Shown one piece after another: positions 1-8,529 of a stretch of 64,000 nucleotides of DNA. Below the pieces are notes generated by a model that had not been told where the DNA came from, ran no database searches, and saw only the letters and a program-made list of their open reading frames with translations. Origin of the DNA: Streptomyces sp. PKU-EA00015 (lineage in GTDB: Bacteria; Actinomycetota; Actinomycetes; Streptomycetales; Streptomycetaceae); the NCBI RefSeq assembly GCF_013387495.1, contig NZ_JABZEE010000006.1:1-64000 (forward strand), given 5' to 3'. The translations under genes were made by a program, and so were the position numbers. Numbering within the stretch: position 1 is the first letter of the stretch; the number at the start of each line of letters is the position of its first letter.

Positions 1-110
1 GGTTCTGGGACACGAACGGCTCCCCGGCCCAGTACCCCGCGGGCACCTGGGGCCCGAAGGAAGCGGACGAGATGCTCGCACGAGACGGACGGAGCTGGCG
101 CAGGCCATGA
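1..110 (+). CDS. zwf: glucose-6-phosphate dehydrogenase, 3' end only
   Basis: Only the last 35 codons are inside the window. The frame reads to a TGA at 108-110 and ends in [19 protein letters not shown], which is the C-terminus typical of actinobacterial glucose-6-phosphate dehydrogenase. The enzyme oxidises glucose-6-phosphate to 6-phosphogluconolactone with NADP+ in the cytoplasmic pentose-phosphate pathway. Its stop codon overlaps the start of opcA (ATGA at 107-110), so the two are translationally coupled, the usual arrangement in Streptomyces. The 5' part lies outside the window. Confidence 0.9.
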   Translation, partial: FWDTNGSPAQYPAGTWGPKEADEMLARDGRSWRRP

Positions 111-1051
111 AGATCGACCTCACGGACACCACGTCCAGCAAGATCAACAAGGCCCTGGTCCAGGGGCGCCGGGCCATCGGCACCCCCGCCGTCGGCATGG
201 TGCTCACCCTCGTCATCGTCACCGACGAGGAGAACGCCTACGACTCCATCAAGGCCGCCGGCGACGCCTCGCGCGAGCACCCGTCGCGCACGCTCGTCGT
301 CATCAAGCGCCATGCCCGCTCCCCGCGCGACCGCCACGACACGCGCCTCGACGCCGAGGTCCGCGTCGGCGGCGACGCGGGCGCGGGAGAGACGGTCCTG
401 CTGCGGCTCCACGGCGAACTGGCCGAGCGCGCCGACTCCGTCGTCCTCCCCCTGCTGCTGCCCGACGCGCCCGTCGTCGTCTGGTGGCCCGTCGACGCGC
501 CGCCGGTCCCTGCCAAGGATCCCCTCGGCGCCCTCGCCCAGCGCCGTATCACCGACGCGTACGCGGTCGAGGAGCCGCTGCGGGAGCTGGACGCCCGCGC
601 CTCCGGTTACGAGCCGGGGGACACCGACCTGGCCTGGACGCGGCTCACCCCGTGGCGCTCCATGCTCGCGGCGGCGCTGGACCAGGCGCGGGCGGAGGTC
701 GTCTCGGCCGTCGTGGAGAGCGAGGCGGAGAACCCGAGTGCCGAACTGCTCGCCCGCTGGTTCGCCGACCGCCTCGGCGTGCCCGTCGAACAGGTCGTCA
801 CCGCCGGTCCGGTCGTCACAGCCGTGCGCCTGCGCACCGCCGACGGCGAGATCCACATCGACCGTCCGGAAGGTCCCGTGGCCCGGCTCTCCATCCCCGG
901 CCAGCCGAACCGTGTGCTGGCACTCAAAGTGCGCACCACGGCCGAGTTGATCGCGGAGGAACTGCGCAGGCTCGATCCCGACGAAGCGTACGCCGCCGCA
1001 CTTCACGCCCGGATCACCCCACCTGCGGCCGAGGCAGCCACTGGAGGCTGA
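107..1051 (+). CDS. opcA: OpcA, glucose-6-phosphate dehydrogenase assembly/allosteric effector
   Basis: This 314-aa cytoplasmic protein begins at an ATG that overlaps the zwf stop by 4 nt. The N-terminus ([18 protein letters not shown]), the VWWP segment near residue 125 and the overall length match the actinobacterial/cyanobacterial OpcA family. OpcA is known to promote assembly and activity of Zwf, and the coupled position supports that role here. There is no signal peptide or membrane segment. It is the last gene of the zwf operon; no gene follows on this strand for almost 600 bases. Confidence 0.92.
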   Translation: MKIDLTDTTSSKINKALVQGRRAIGTPAVGMVLTLVIVTDEENAYDSIKAAGDASREHPSRTLVVIKRHARSPRDRHDTRLDAEVRVGGDAGAGETVLLRLHGELAERADSVVLPLLLPDAPVVVWWPVDAPPVPAKDPLGALAQRRITDAYAVEEPLRELDARASGYEPGDTDLAWTRLTPWRSMLAAALDQARAEVVSAVVESEAENPSAELLARWFADRLGVPVEQVVTAGPVVTAVRLRTADGEIHIDRPEGPVARLSIPGQPNRVLALKVRTTAELIAEELRRLDPDEAYAAALHARITPPAAEAATGG

Positions 1052-1637
1052 TTTCCTTCGCTTTTCCCGGCACAGGGCGGGCCGGTCCGGCATATCCGAC
1101 AAGGCAACCGGTATTTACTGTCGGTAATTACCCGGTGACACAATTCACGGCCCGAGGGGTGCGGCGTACACGCCGTGCCCCTCGGCGCGTGAACGCCTTG
1201 TGACGTCCCGTCAAGCCGCCTTCACCTCCTGCGAATCTGCACAGTGAATGCGCAGGCATCACACCGTCCTCTCATTGCCGCCCCCGCTCTGACCAGCGAT
1301 TATCTGGCTCTGTGGGGGAATGTCCCCTTCGTCGTCGGGATGTGGCGTGCACGCATCGGGGCCGTGCGGGGTGATCACGTGAAGAAGATGGCACCAATTG
1401 ATGTAGGGGCGTGCACGCGGCGGTAATACGACGACCTCTCGCGGCGCGATCCCGGCTTCCCGCCCTCTGCGCGATTGGCCGCTCAACACGCTTACGTGCT
1501 TTGATCCTTCGCACCGCGGGATTCATTGGGTTCCCGGATCCGGGAATCTCCCCACCCCGCTGGGCGGCCGGCAACACGCTCATTCCGTGCGACCGGGCGC
1601 TGTCATTTCGAAATATCCATCCGAAGGGAAGCTTCTT
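1052..1637. other. intergenic region between opcA and the peptide-export locus
   Basis: This 586-base stretch has no convincing gene; the short open frames in it have no ribosome binding site or recognisable product. It contains a perfect 10-bp palindrome GGTAATTACC at 1123-1132 and an 8-bp palindrome GTGATCAC at 1371-1378. Either could be a regulator site, but neither is diagnostic. The last 60 bases before 1638 are locally AT-rich for this genome and probably hold the promoter and leader of the precursor peptide gene. No clear -10/-35 pair was found. Confidence 0.5.
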
Positions 1638-1856
1638 ATGAACTTCGTCCCCACCCAGGAGATCTCCGACAGCGAGCTGGACAACGTGGCCGGCGGTCTG
1701 CACAGCGCCACGGTGAGCAACGCCACCGCCGCTCTTGACACCATCGTCCCGGTCTCCGGCACCGTTGCCACCGTCACCGGCGTCGTCGAGGGTGCCACCG
1801 GCATCAACGCCGCCGCGATCGCCGGCCCGGTCAACGGCCTCGTCGCCGGTCTGTAA
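1638..1856 (+). CDS. double-glycine-leader peptide (putative unmodified bacteriocin precursor)
   Basis: This 72-aa peptide starts at an ATG preceded by a GAAGGGAAG ribosome binding site. An upstream in-frame start at 1587 lacks one and would spoil the leader. Residues 9-20 read ISDSELDNVAGG, matching every position of the class II bacteriocin leader consensus LSxxELxxIxGG, so cleavage is expected after Gly20. The predicted core is 52 residues, rich in Ala, Val, Gly and Thr, with no Cys and no aromatic residues apart from one His, and a GPVNG (GxxxG) motif near its end. The three downstream genes encode the matching peptidase-exporter. No lanthipeptide, YcaO or radical-SAM enzyme is nearby, so the product is probably unmodified. 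Whether it is antimicrobial or a signal cannot be told from sequence. Confidence 0.82.
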   Translation: MNFVPTQEISDSELDNVAGGLHSATVSNATAALDTIVPVSGTVATVTGVVEGATGINAAAIAGPVNGLVAGL

Positions 1857-1897
1857 GACCTCCGCGGCCCGCCGGCCCGCTCTGCCGGCCGTGCCGA

Positions 1898-1938
1898 GCC
1901 GTGTGCCCCGGACCGATCCAGGATCCGGGGCGCACGGC
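1898..1938 (+). terminator. strong hairpin between precursor and export genes
   Basis: Arms GCCGTGTGCCCCGGA (1898-1912) and TCCGGGGCGCACGGC (1924-1938) form a 15-bp stem with one G-U pair and an 11-nt loop, 42 nt after the precursor stop. It has no U-tract, as is common in Streptomyces. It probably acts as a partial terminator or transcript stabiliser that keeps the precursor more abundant than the exporter genes 69 nt downstream. Confidence 0.6.
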
Positions 1939-2006
1939 CGTGCGCAGTTTCCGACCCCGGCGAATCCGGGGACCCGTACCGTTCAGGCAGTTGAGGGAAG
2001 AGTGTC

Positions 2007-2813
2007 GTGCAGTTCCGCCAACAGGCCCTTTCCAAGCTGCAGTCACCGGAGGAGATCGACCTTCCGGTGCGCTTCGCCCGCCCGCAGGGCCTCCTCGTCC
2101 TGGCCGTGACCGTCGCCGTCATGGTCGCCGCCGCCGTCTGGGCCGTCGCCGGGACCGTGACCTCCACCGTCTCCGCGCCCGGCATCCTCACCCACGGCCA
2201 GGGCAGTTACGTCCTCCAGAGCCCGGTCTCGGGACAGATCACCGAGGTGCTGGCCAAGGAGGGCGAACGCGTCGGGGCCGACGCACCCCTGCTCAAGGTC
2301 CGCACCGCTCAGGGCACCGCCGTCGTACGCACCATCGCGGCCGGACGGCTCACCACCCTCGTCGCCGCGATCGGCTCCGTCGTCACCACCGGCAGCGACG
2401 TCGCCGCCGTGGAACGCGTCGAGAGGCCCGGCGACCCGCTGATGGCCGTGCTGTACGTCCCCGCGGAGAACGGCGCGGCCGTGCCCGTCGGCGCCCGCGT
2501 CGACCTCACCGTCCAGTCCGTCGCGTCGCAGAAGTACGGTGTGCTGCGCGGCCGGGTCAAGGCCGTGGGCCGCACCGCCGAGACCCGTCAGCGCATCACC
2601 GCCTTTCTCGGCAGCAGCCAGTTGGGCGAGCAGTTCTCCGAGGACGGCCAGCCCGTGTCGGTGCTCGTCGAGCTGAAGAAGTCCCCCGGCACCGAGTCCG
2701 GCTACGACTGGTCCTCCTCGCAGGGCCCTCCCTACGCCCTCGAGTCCATGACCCTCGCCGGCGGCTCCGTCCACCTGGCCGCCCAGCATCCGATCGATTG
2801 GCTGCTGCCGTGA
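2007..2813 (+). CDS. NHLM-type bacteriocin secretion protein (HlyD-like)
   Basis: This 268-aa protein starts at GTG behind GAGGGAAG. Residues about 29-50 form one transmembrane helix. Residues about 60-100 form a biotinyl-lipoyl/barrel-sandwich half motif (YVLQSPVSGQITEVLAKEGE). The rest is the beta-rich membrane-fusion fold. It lacks the long coiled-coil hairpin of Gram-negative HlyD, as expected for an organism without an outer membrane. Membrane-fusion proteins of this kind partner the peptidase-type ABC exporters of NHLM bacteriocin systems. Its stop overlaps the next gene's start (GTGA at 2810-2813), which shows coupling. Confidence 0.85.
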   Translation: MQFRQQALSKLQSPEEIDLPVRFARPQGLLVLAVTVAVMVAAAVWAVAGTVTSTVSAPGILTHGQGSYVLQSPVSGQITEVLAKEGERVGADAPLLKVRTAQGTAVVRTIAAGRLTTLVAAIGSVVTTGSDVAAVERVERPGDPLMAVLYVPAENGAAVPVGARVDLTVQSVASQKYGVLRGRVKAVGRTAETRQRITAFLGSSQLGEQFSEDGQPVSVLVELKKSPGTESGYDWSSSQGPPYALESMTLAGGSVHLAAQHPIDWLLP

Positions 2814-5098
2814 CCGCACACCGTGACACCGTCCCCGCCCAGCGGCAGCTGCCGCCCGCGGGCCGCCGCAGACACCGCCCGGAGCCGGCCCCCAGCGGCC
2901 GCCGCGGCGCGCGCCGCGCCGCCCCGCCGCCCCGCCGGCAGCAGAAACCCAAGCCCGTCCGCACGCCGACCGTCCTGCAGATGGAGGCCGTCGAGTGCGG
3001 TGCCGCCGCGCTCGCCATGGTGCTCGCGCACTACGGTCGCAATGTGCCGCTCGAAGAACTCCGCATCGCCTGCGGCGTCTCCCGCGACGGCTCACGCGCC
3101 AGCAACATCCTCAAGGCCGCCCGCAGTTACGGACTCACGGCCAAGGGCATGCAGATGGAGGCCACCGCTCTCGCCGAGGTGCAGCCGCCGGCCATCCTCT
3201 TCTGGGAGTTCAATCACTACGTCGTCTACGACGGCACGGGCCGCCGCCTCGGACGCCGCGGCGTACACATCAACGACCCCGACAAGGGGCGTCGTTTCGT
3301 GTCCGTGGAGGACTTCGACACGAGCTTCACCGGCGTCGCCCTGGTCTTCGAGCCGGACCGCACGTTCACCAAGGGCGGCCGCCGGCCCGGGATCATGAAG
3401 GCCGTGCCCGCCCGGCTGCGCGGCACCACCGGCACCCTGCTGGCCGCGCTGCTCGCCAGCCTCCTGCTGGTCGCCGTCGGCGCGGCGGTGCCCGCGCTGA
3501 GCCGCACGTACATCGACATGTTCCTGATCGGCGGGCAGACCTCGCTGCTGGGGCCCCTGTTCGCCTCGCTGGCGACCCTCGTGGCGCTCACCGCCGTACT
3601 GACCGGCCTGCAACAGGCCAACCTGCTGCGCGGGCGCATCATCTCGTCCACGCTGGGCAGCGCCCGCTTCCTCAGACATCTGCTGCGGCTGCCGGTCACC
3701 TTCTTCGCCCAGCGCAGTCCGGCAGACCTGGTCCAACGGCTGCAGTCCAACGACGCGGTGGCCGAGACCCTGGCCCGCGACCTCGCGGCCGCCGCCGTCG
3801 ACGGCGTCGTGGTCGTGCTGTACGCGGTGCTGCTGTGGACGTACGACCCCCAGCTCACGGTCGTCGGCGTGCTCATCGCGCTCCTCAACGTGGTGGCCAT
3901 GCGGATCGTCGTCCGCCTGCGGGCCACCCACACGCAGAAGCTGCGCGCCGACAGCGCACGGCTCACCAACACCTCCTACACCGGTCTCCAGCTGATCGAG
4001 ACCATGAAGGCGACCGGTGGCGAGGACGGCTACTTCCGCCGGTGGGCCGGTCAGCACGCCACCACGCTGGAGGTGCAGCAGCGCCTCGGGGTGCCGAGCG
4101 CCGTGCTCTCCGTCGTCGCGCCCACCCTGGCCACCCTCAACAGCGCCCTGATCCTGTGGATCGGCGGCCTGCGGGCCGTCGAGGGCCACATCACCATCGG
4201 CCTGCTCGTCGCGTTCCAGGCGCTCGTCGCCCGCTTCACCGCCCCCATCACGCGCCTCAACGGCGTGGCCGGGCGCATCCAGGACTTCGCCGCGGACGTC
4301 GCCCGGCTCAAGGACGTCGAGAACTTCCCCGTCGACCCGCTGTACTCGCGCGACGAGCCCGACCCGAGCACCCGCAGGCTCAAGGGCCATGTCACGCTGG
4401 AGGACATCACCTTCGGCTACAGCCCGCTCGACGCACCGCTGCTCAGCGGCTTCTCCCTCGCCGTCGGGCCCGGCCGGCAGGTCGCCCTCGTCGGCGGCTC
4501 GGGCAGCGGCAAGTCCACGGTCTCGCGCCTGATCTCGGGCCTGTACACCCCGTGGGAGGGGACGATCCGGATCGACGGCGAACGACTGGAGGACATCTCC
4601 CGCAGCGCCGTCGCCGCCTCCGTCGCCTTCGTCGACCAGGACATCTTCCTTTTCGAGGGCACCGTGCGGGACAACGTCGCCCTGTGGGACCCCTCCATCA
4701 CCGATGAGGCGGTCCTCGCCGCGCTGGAGGACGCCGCCGTCCTCGACGTCGTCCGGCGCAGGCCGGACGGCATCCACAGCCGCGTGGAACAGGACGGCCG
4801 CAACTTCTCCGGCGGGCAGCGCCAGCGCCTGGAGATCGCCCGCGCCCTGGTGCGCCGCCCGAGCATCCTCGTGCTGGACGAGGTGACCAGCGCCCTCGAC
4901 GCCGAGACCGAGCGCGTCATCATCGACAACATCCGCCGGCGCGGCTGCGCGTGCGTGGTGATCGCGCACCGGCTGAGCACCGTGCGCGACAGCGACGAGA
5001 TCGTGGTGCTCGACCACGGCACGGTCGTCGAACGGGGCCGTCACGAGGAACTCGTCGCCGCCCAGGGCGCGTACGCCGAGCTGGTCAAGGAGCACTGA
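2810..5098 (+). CDS. C39 peptidase/ABC exporter (NHLM peptidase-ATP-binding type)
   Basis: This 762-aa bifunctional exporter should remove the double-glycine leader and export the core peptide. GTG at 2810 was chosen because it overlaps the previous stop; the open frame continues upstream but lies inside the secretion-protein gene. A basic, Pro/Arg-rich stretch covers residues 15-50. The C39 peptidase domain follows (about 52-190), with Cys63 in QMEAVECGAAA, His136 in FNHYVVYD and Asp156 in INDPDKG as the likely catalytic triad. Then come a six-helix membrane domain (about 200-480) and a nucleotide-binding domain with Walker A GGSGSGKST near 561, signature NFSGGQRQR near 665 and Walker B ILVLDE near 685. 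It belongs to one operon with its neighbours. Confidence 0.92.
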   Translation: MTAHRDTVPAQRQLPPAGRRRHRPEPAPSGRRGARRAAPPPRRQQKPKPVRTPTVLQMEAVECGAAALAMVLAHYGRNVPLEELRIACGVSRDGSRASNILKAARSYGLTAKGMQMEATALAEVQPPAILFWEFNHYVVYDGTGRRLGRRGVHINDPDKGRRFVSVEDFDTSFTGVALVFEPDRTFTKGGRRPGIMKAVPARLRGTTGTLLAALLASLLLVAVGAAVPALSRTYIDMFLIGGQTSLLGPLFASLATLVALTAVLTGLQQANLLRGRIISSTLGSARFLRHLLRLPVTFFAQRSPADLVQRLQSNDAVAETLARDLAAAAVDGVVVVLYAVLLWTYDPQLTVVGVLIALLNVVAMRIVVRLRATHTQKLRADSARLTNTSYTGLQLIETMKATGGEDGYFRRWAGQHATTLEVQQRLGVPSAVLSVVAPTLATLNSALILWIGGLRAVEGHITIGLLVAFQALVARFTAPITRLNGVAGRIQDFAADVARLKDVENFPVDPLYSRDEPDPSTRRLKGHVTLEDITFGYSPLDAPLLSGFSLAVGPGRQVALVGGSGSGKSTVSRLISGLYTPWEGTIRIDGERLEDISRSAVAASVAFVDQDIFLFEGTVRDNVALWDPSITDEAVLAALEDAAVLDVVRRRPDGIHSRVEQDGRNFSGGQRQRLEIARALVRRPSILVLDEVTSALDAETERVIIDNIRRRGCACVVIAHRLSTVRDSDEIVVLDHGTVVERGRHEELVAAQGAYAELVKEH

Positions 5099-5099
5099 C

Positions 5100-8006
5100 G
5101 TGTCATCCGCACACCCGGACGCAGGCCACACCGCGGCCGCGGGGACGCCGGAGACTACCGACGCGGTGATCCAGGCCTTCGGGGGCCTCGGCGCGCCCGT
5201 CGACTGCACCGGCCTGCGCAGCCTCCACCTCGAAGGTCCGCAGGTGCTGTGGCTGGTGCTCGGCGGCTTCCTCGACCTGTTCGCCGTGGACGCCGCGGAG
5301 CAGGGCCACTGGCACTTCCTCGGCCGGCTCGAACCCGGCACCCTGCTGCTCGGTCCGGTGGAGGGCCCGCGCCACACACTCGTCGGGCGCCCCTCGCAGG
5401 AGTGCGTGCTGCGCCGCATCGCCCTGCGCGAGCTGTACCAGGACCCCTACGGGCAGGACCCGTACGCGACGCAGGGCATCCACGTACCCGACCCGTACGC
5501 CGCCCAGGATCCGTTCGCCGCCCAGGACCCGTACGGCCACGGAGCCTGGAACCCGTTGGAGCACGCCTTCGCCCTGGGAGTCGGGCGCAGCCTCGGCGTC
5601 CTGTTCGAGGCGCCCCTCGACGGCCGCCCCGCCGACGCGGGCATGACCGACGAGGACATCCTGTGGATGCCCGTCGACCCGGGCAGCGTCCGCTACGGCG
5701 CCTCCTACAGTGCGGAGGCGGCGGCCGATCTGCTCGTCGAGGGCGCGATGTGGCAGCGGATGGTCAACCAGCAGTACCGGCTGCTGTCCGCGGTCGACCA
5801 GTGGATCGAACAGCTGGAGCGCGCCCACGAGGACCGCGCGGCGGCCGGGATCAAGGCGGGCGAGGACGTCCGCGCACGGGCCGACGAGGCGCTGATCGCC
5901 TCCATCGGCAAGCGTGGCGGCGCGCGCCGCACCGCCGGGGCGGACAGCGCCGACGCCGTGTTCGCCGTGTGCCGCAGGGTCGCCGAGGCCGCCGGGATCA
6001 CCCTCACCGAGCCCCCGAGAACCGCCGCCGACGAGGAACGCGTCAGCCCCGTCGAGCGCGTCGCGATCGCCTCCCGCGTCCGCACCCGGCCCGTACGCCT
6101 CACCGGCAGCTGGTGGCGCACGGACAGCGGCCCGCTGGTGGGGCACCGCGCGGCGTCCGGCGCACCCGTCGCCCTGCTGTGGCGACGGGGACGCTACGAG
6201 GCCGTCAACCCGCTCACCGGCTCGCGCACCCGCATCGGCAAGGACAACGCGGACGACTTCGAGCCGCGGGCGGTCATGTTCTACCGGCCGCTGCCGGAAC
6301 GCCCCGCGAGCCTCCGGCGCCTGGCGCGCTTCAGCCTGCGCGGCACCCGGATGGACGTGCGCAATCTGCTGCTCGCCGGTCTCGTGACGGTCGGCGTCGG
6401 CGCCCTGGTGCCGGTGGCCACCGGAAAGGTGCTCGGCGAGTACGTGCCGCGGGCCGAGACCGGCCTGATCGTGCAGATGGCGCTCGCGGTGATGACCGCC
6501 GGCATCGTGTCGGCGGCGTTCATGCTCCTCCAGAACCTCACCATCCTGCGGATGGAGGGCCGGATCGAGAGCGCCCTCCAGCCCGCCGTGTGGGACAGGC
6601 TGCTGAGGCTGCCGACCCGCTTCTTCACCGAGCGCTCCACCGGTGAGCTGGCGAGCGCGGCGATGGGCATCAGCTCGATCCGCCGTGTCCTGTCCGGAAT
6701 CGGCCCGGTCGCGTTGCAGTCGGGCACCGTCGGCGCGATGAACGTGGCCCTGCTGCTGTGGTACAGCGTGCCGCTCGCCCTCGCGGCCATCGGCATGCTG
6801 CTGGTGATCGGTCTCTTCTTCCTCGGGATGGGGCTGTGGCAGGTGCGCTGGCAGCGGCGGCTGGTGGAGCTCGGCAACAAGCTCAACAACCAGGCGTTCC
6901 AGACGCTGCGCGGGCTGCCCAAACTCCGCGTGGCCGCGGCCGAGAGCTTCGCGTACGCGGCGTGGGCACGGGAGTTCGCCCGCTCCCGCGAACTCCAGCA
7001 GCGCGTCGGCCGGATCAGGAACCTCACCACCGTGATGGACGCGGTCTACCTGCCGCTGTGCTCGCTCATCATGTTCATGCTGCTGGCCGGCCCGGCCCGC
7101 GGCAGCATGTCGGCCGGTGATTTCCTCACCTTCAACGCCGCCGTGACGATGCTGCTGACCTCGGTCACCCAGCTGACCGGCGTACTGGTCTCGGCGGTCG
7201 CGGTGCTGCCCATGTTCGAGCAGGTGCGCCCGATCCTCGACGAGACGCCGGAGGTGCGGGGAGCGAGCGCCCAGCCGGGCGTCCTGTCCGGCGAGATCGA
7301 GGCACGCAGGCTCTCGTTCCGCTACACCGACGACGGCCCCGCCGTCCTCGACGACGTGTCGCTCCAGGTGCGGCCGGGGGAGTTCGTCGCCGTCGTCGGC
7401 CCGAGCGGCTGCGGGAAGTCCACCCTGCTGAGGCTGCTGATCGGCTTCGACCGGCCGGCCGCCGGGTCGGTGCTCTACGACGGCCAGGACCTCTCCGCCC
7501 TGGACCGTGCCGCGGTGCGCCGCCAGTGCGGCGTCGTCCTGCAGAACGCCCAGCCGCTGACCGGCTCGATCCTGGAGTGCATCTCGGGAGCCGAGAGCTT
7601 CTCCCAGGAGGAGGTCTGGGCGGCTGCCGAGATGGCCGGGCTCGCCGAGGACATCAAGCGGATGCCCATGGGGCTGCACACGATGATCTCCAACGGTGGT
7701 GCGATCTCCGGCGGGCAGCGCCAGCGGCTGATGATCGCGCAGGCCCTGGTGCGCCGCCCGCGCATCCTCTTCTTCGACGAGGCGACCAGCGCGCTGGACA
7801 ACGAGACCCAGCGGACGGTGATGGACAGCACCCGCAAGCTGAGCGCCACGCGCGTGGTGATCGCCCACCGGCTCACCACGGTCATGGACGCCGACCGGGT
7901 GCTCGTCATGTCCGACGGCCGGATCGTGGAGGAGGGCCGCCCCGCGGATCTGCTCGCGGACCCGAACGGGCGGCTGTACGAGCTGGTGCGACGGCAGATG
8001 GCCTGA
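5100..8006 (+). CDS. NHLM bacteriocin-system ABC transporter, ATP-binding protein
   Basis: This 968-aa ABC half-transporter starts at GTG one base after the previous stop. The N-terminal 300 residues are not a C39 peptidase but a degenerate regulatory-like region (starting GLRSLHLEGPQVLWLVLGG), as in the second ABC protein of NHLM systems. A membrane domain follows (about 420-700), then a complete nucleotide-binding domain with Walker A GPSGCGKST near 768, signature ISGGQRQR near 869 and Walker B ILFFDEATSALD near 888. Residues 115-146 hold a low-complexity insert of repeated DPY/DPF units (DPYGQDPY, DPYAAQDPF, AQDPY). It probably forms a heterodimer or a second export step with the C39 exporter. 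Confidence 0.88.
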   Translation: MSSAHPDAGHTAAAGTPETTDAVIQAFGGLGAPVDCTGLRSLHLEGPQVLWLVLGGFLDLFAVDAAEQGHWHFLGRLEPGTLLLGPVEGPRHTLVGRPSQECVLRRIALRELYQDPYGQDPYATQGIHVPDPYAAQDPFAAQDPYGHGAWNPLEHAFALGVGRSLGVLFEAPLDGRPADAGMTDEDILWMPVDPGSVRYGASYSAEAAADLLVEGAMWQRMVNQQYRLLSAVDQWIEQLERAHEDRAAAGIKAGEDVRARADEALIASIGKRGGARRTAGADSADAVFAVCRRVAEAAGITLTEPPRTAADEERVSPVERVAIASRVRTRPVRLTGSWWRTDSGPLVGHRAASGAPVALLWRRGRYEAVNPLTGSRTRIGKDNADDFEPRAVMFYRPLPERPASLRRLARFSLRGTRMDVRNLLLAGLVTVGVGALVPVATGKVLGEYVPRAETGLIVQMALAVMTAGIVSAAFMLLQNLTILRMEGRIESALQPAVWDRLLRLPTRFFTERSTGELASAAMGISSIRRVLSGIGPVALQSGTVGAMNVALLLWYSVPLALAAIGMLLVIGLFFLGMGLWQVRWQRRLVELGNKLNNQAFQTLRGLPKLRVAAAESFAYAAWAREFARSRELQQRVGRIRNLTTVMDAVYLPLCSLIMFMLLAGPARGSMSAGDFLTFNAAVTMLLTSVTQLTGVLVSAVAVLPMFEQVRPILDETPEVRGASAQPGVLSGEIEARRLSFRYTDDGPAVLDDVSLQVRPGEFVAVVGPSGCGKSTLLRLLIGFDRPAAGSVLYDGQDLSALDRAAVRRQCGVVLQNAQPLTGSILECISGAESFSQEEVWAAAEMAGLAEDIKRMPMGLHTMISNGGAISGGQRQRLMIAQALVRRPRILFFDEATSALDNETQRTVMDSTRKLSATRVVIAHRLTTVMDADRVLVMSDGRIVEEGRPADLLADPNGRLYELVRRQMA

Positions 8007-8032
8007 CGGCCGAGGAAGCGCGGGCGCCCGAC

Positions 8033-8069
8033 CGGGACCGGGCCGGGCACGGCGCGAACCCCGGTCCCG
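8033..8069. terminator. bidirectional terminator hairpin
   Basis: CGGGACCGGG (8033-8042) and CCCGGTCCCG (8060-8069) form a perfect 10-bp stem with a 17-nt loop. It lies between the end of the export operon and the convergent gene that ends at 8119. Confidence 0.6.
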
Positions 8070-8118
8070 ACCGGCCCGCGGTGGTACGAGGCGTCCTCAG
8101 CCCGGGGTCCCGCCGCGG

Positions 8119-8529
8119 TTACGACACGCGCTGAGCGGGGGTGCGCCTGCGCGGCGCGGGGGGCGTGCCCTCGGCGAGCAGCGCGTCGGTGACGAGCCGG
8201 ACGCCGCGTGCCAGCCGGTTCAGCTGGTCCAGCTCGACCGCGTACATCCGGATGCTGTTCTCGATGACCGATTCCGCGACGCCCAGGGTCGGCAGCTCGA
8301 CGCGGGCGGTCTGGAGCGCCACGCGCACGGTGCGCACCTCGTGCTGCAACTGGAGCCGGGCGTGGCGTGCGAGCAGGACGGGATGGCGGGTGAGCGGCGA
8401 GTATCCCGCGTAGCGGGCCGGCAGCAGGTCACGGAGCCACCGGGCGGCCGTACGCTCCCAGTCGCGCGTTCCGGGGGCCTTGACCTGACAGGGCCAGTCC
8501 GGTCCGAGCGTGGTGAGGGTCTGGGACAT
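8119..8529 (-). CDS. hypothetical protein, 136 aa
   Basis: I do not recognise a family. The ATG at 8529 has GGAAG eight bases upstream and starts MSQTLTTLGPDWPCQVKAPG; longer in-frame starts would run through the AT-rich intergenic region. The protein is predicted soluble and mostly alpha-helical, with the segment DWERTAARWLRDLLPARYAGY and a long Leu/Ala/Arg heptad-like stretch (about residues 45-110). There is no signal peptide or membrane helix. It converges on the peptide-export operon. A functional link (immunity, regulation) is possible only by position. Confidence 0.65.
   Translation of the reverse strand: MSQTLTTLGPDWPCQVKAPGTRDWERTAARWLRDLLPARYAGYSPLTRHPVLLARHARLQLQHEVRTVRVALQTARVELPTLGVAESVIENSIRMYAVELDQLNRLARGVRLVTDALLAEGTPPAPRRRTPAQRVS

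Noticed and set aside
1371..1378. GTGATCAC palindrome as an operator
   Set aside because: Eight bases of symmetry are expected by chance, and no second copy or spacing to a promoter supports it.
1244..1426. 60-codon plus-strand frame in the region before the peptide gene
   Set aside because: No ribosome site and no plausible leader or domain; codon third positions are not GC-biased as in real genes here.
1901..2809. In-frame upstream extension of the C39 exporter
   Set aside because: It lies entirely inside the secretion-protein gene and is Arg/Pro-rich nonsense; the GTGA overlap at 2810 is a much better start.
3092..5419. 775-codon minus-strand open frame over the C39/ABC exporter gene
   Set aside because: It is antisense to a protein with complete C39 and ABC motifs, is rich in Asp/Gly/Arg/Gln repeats and has no fold or ribosome site. 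High G+C keeps opposite frames open.
5103..7868. 921-codon minus-strand open frame over the second ABC gene
   Set aside because: It is antisense to clear Walker and signature motifs, with low-complexity composition (HRR/GRR/QQ runs).
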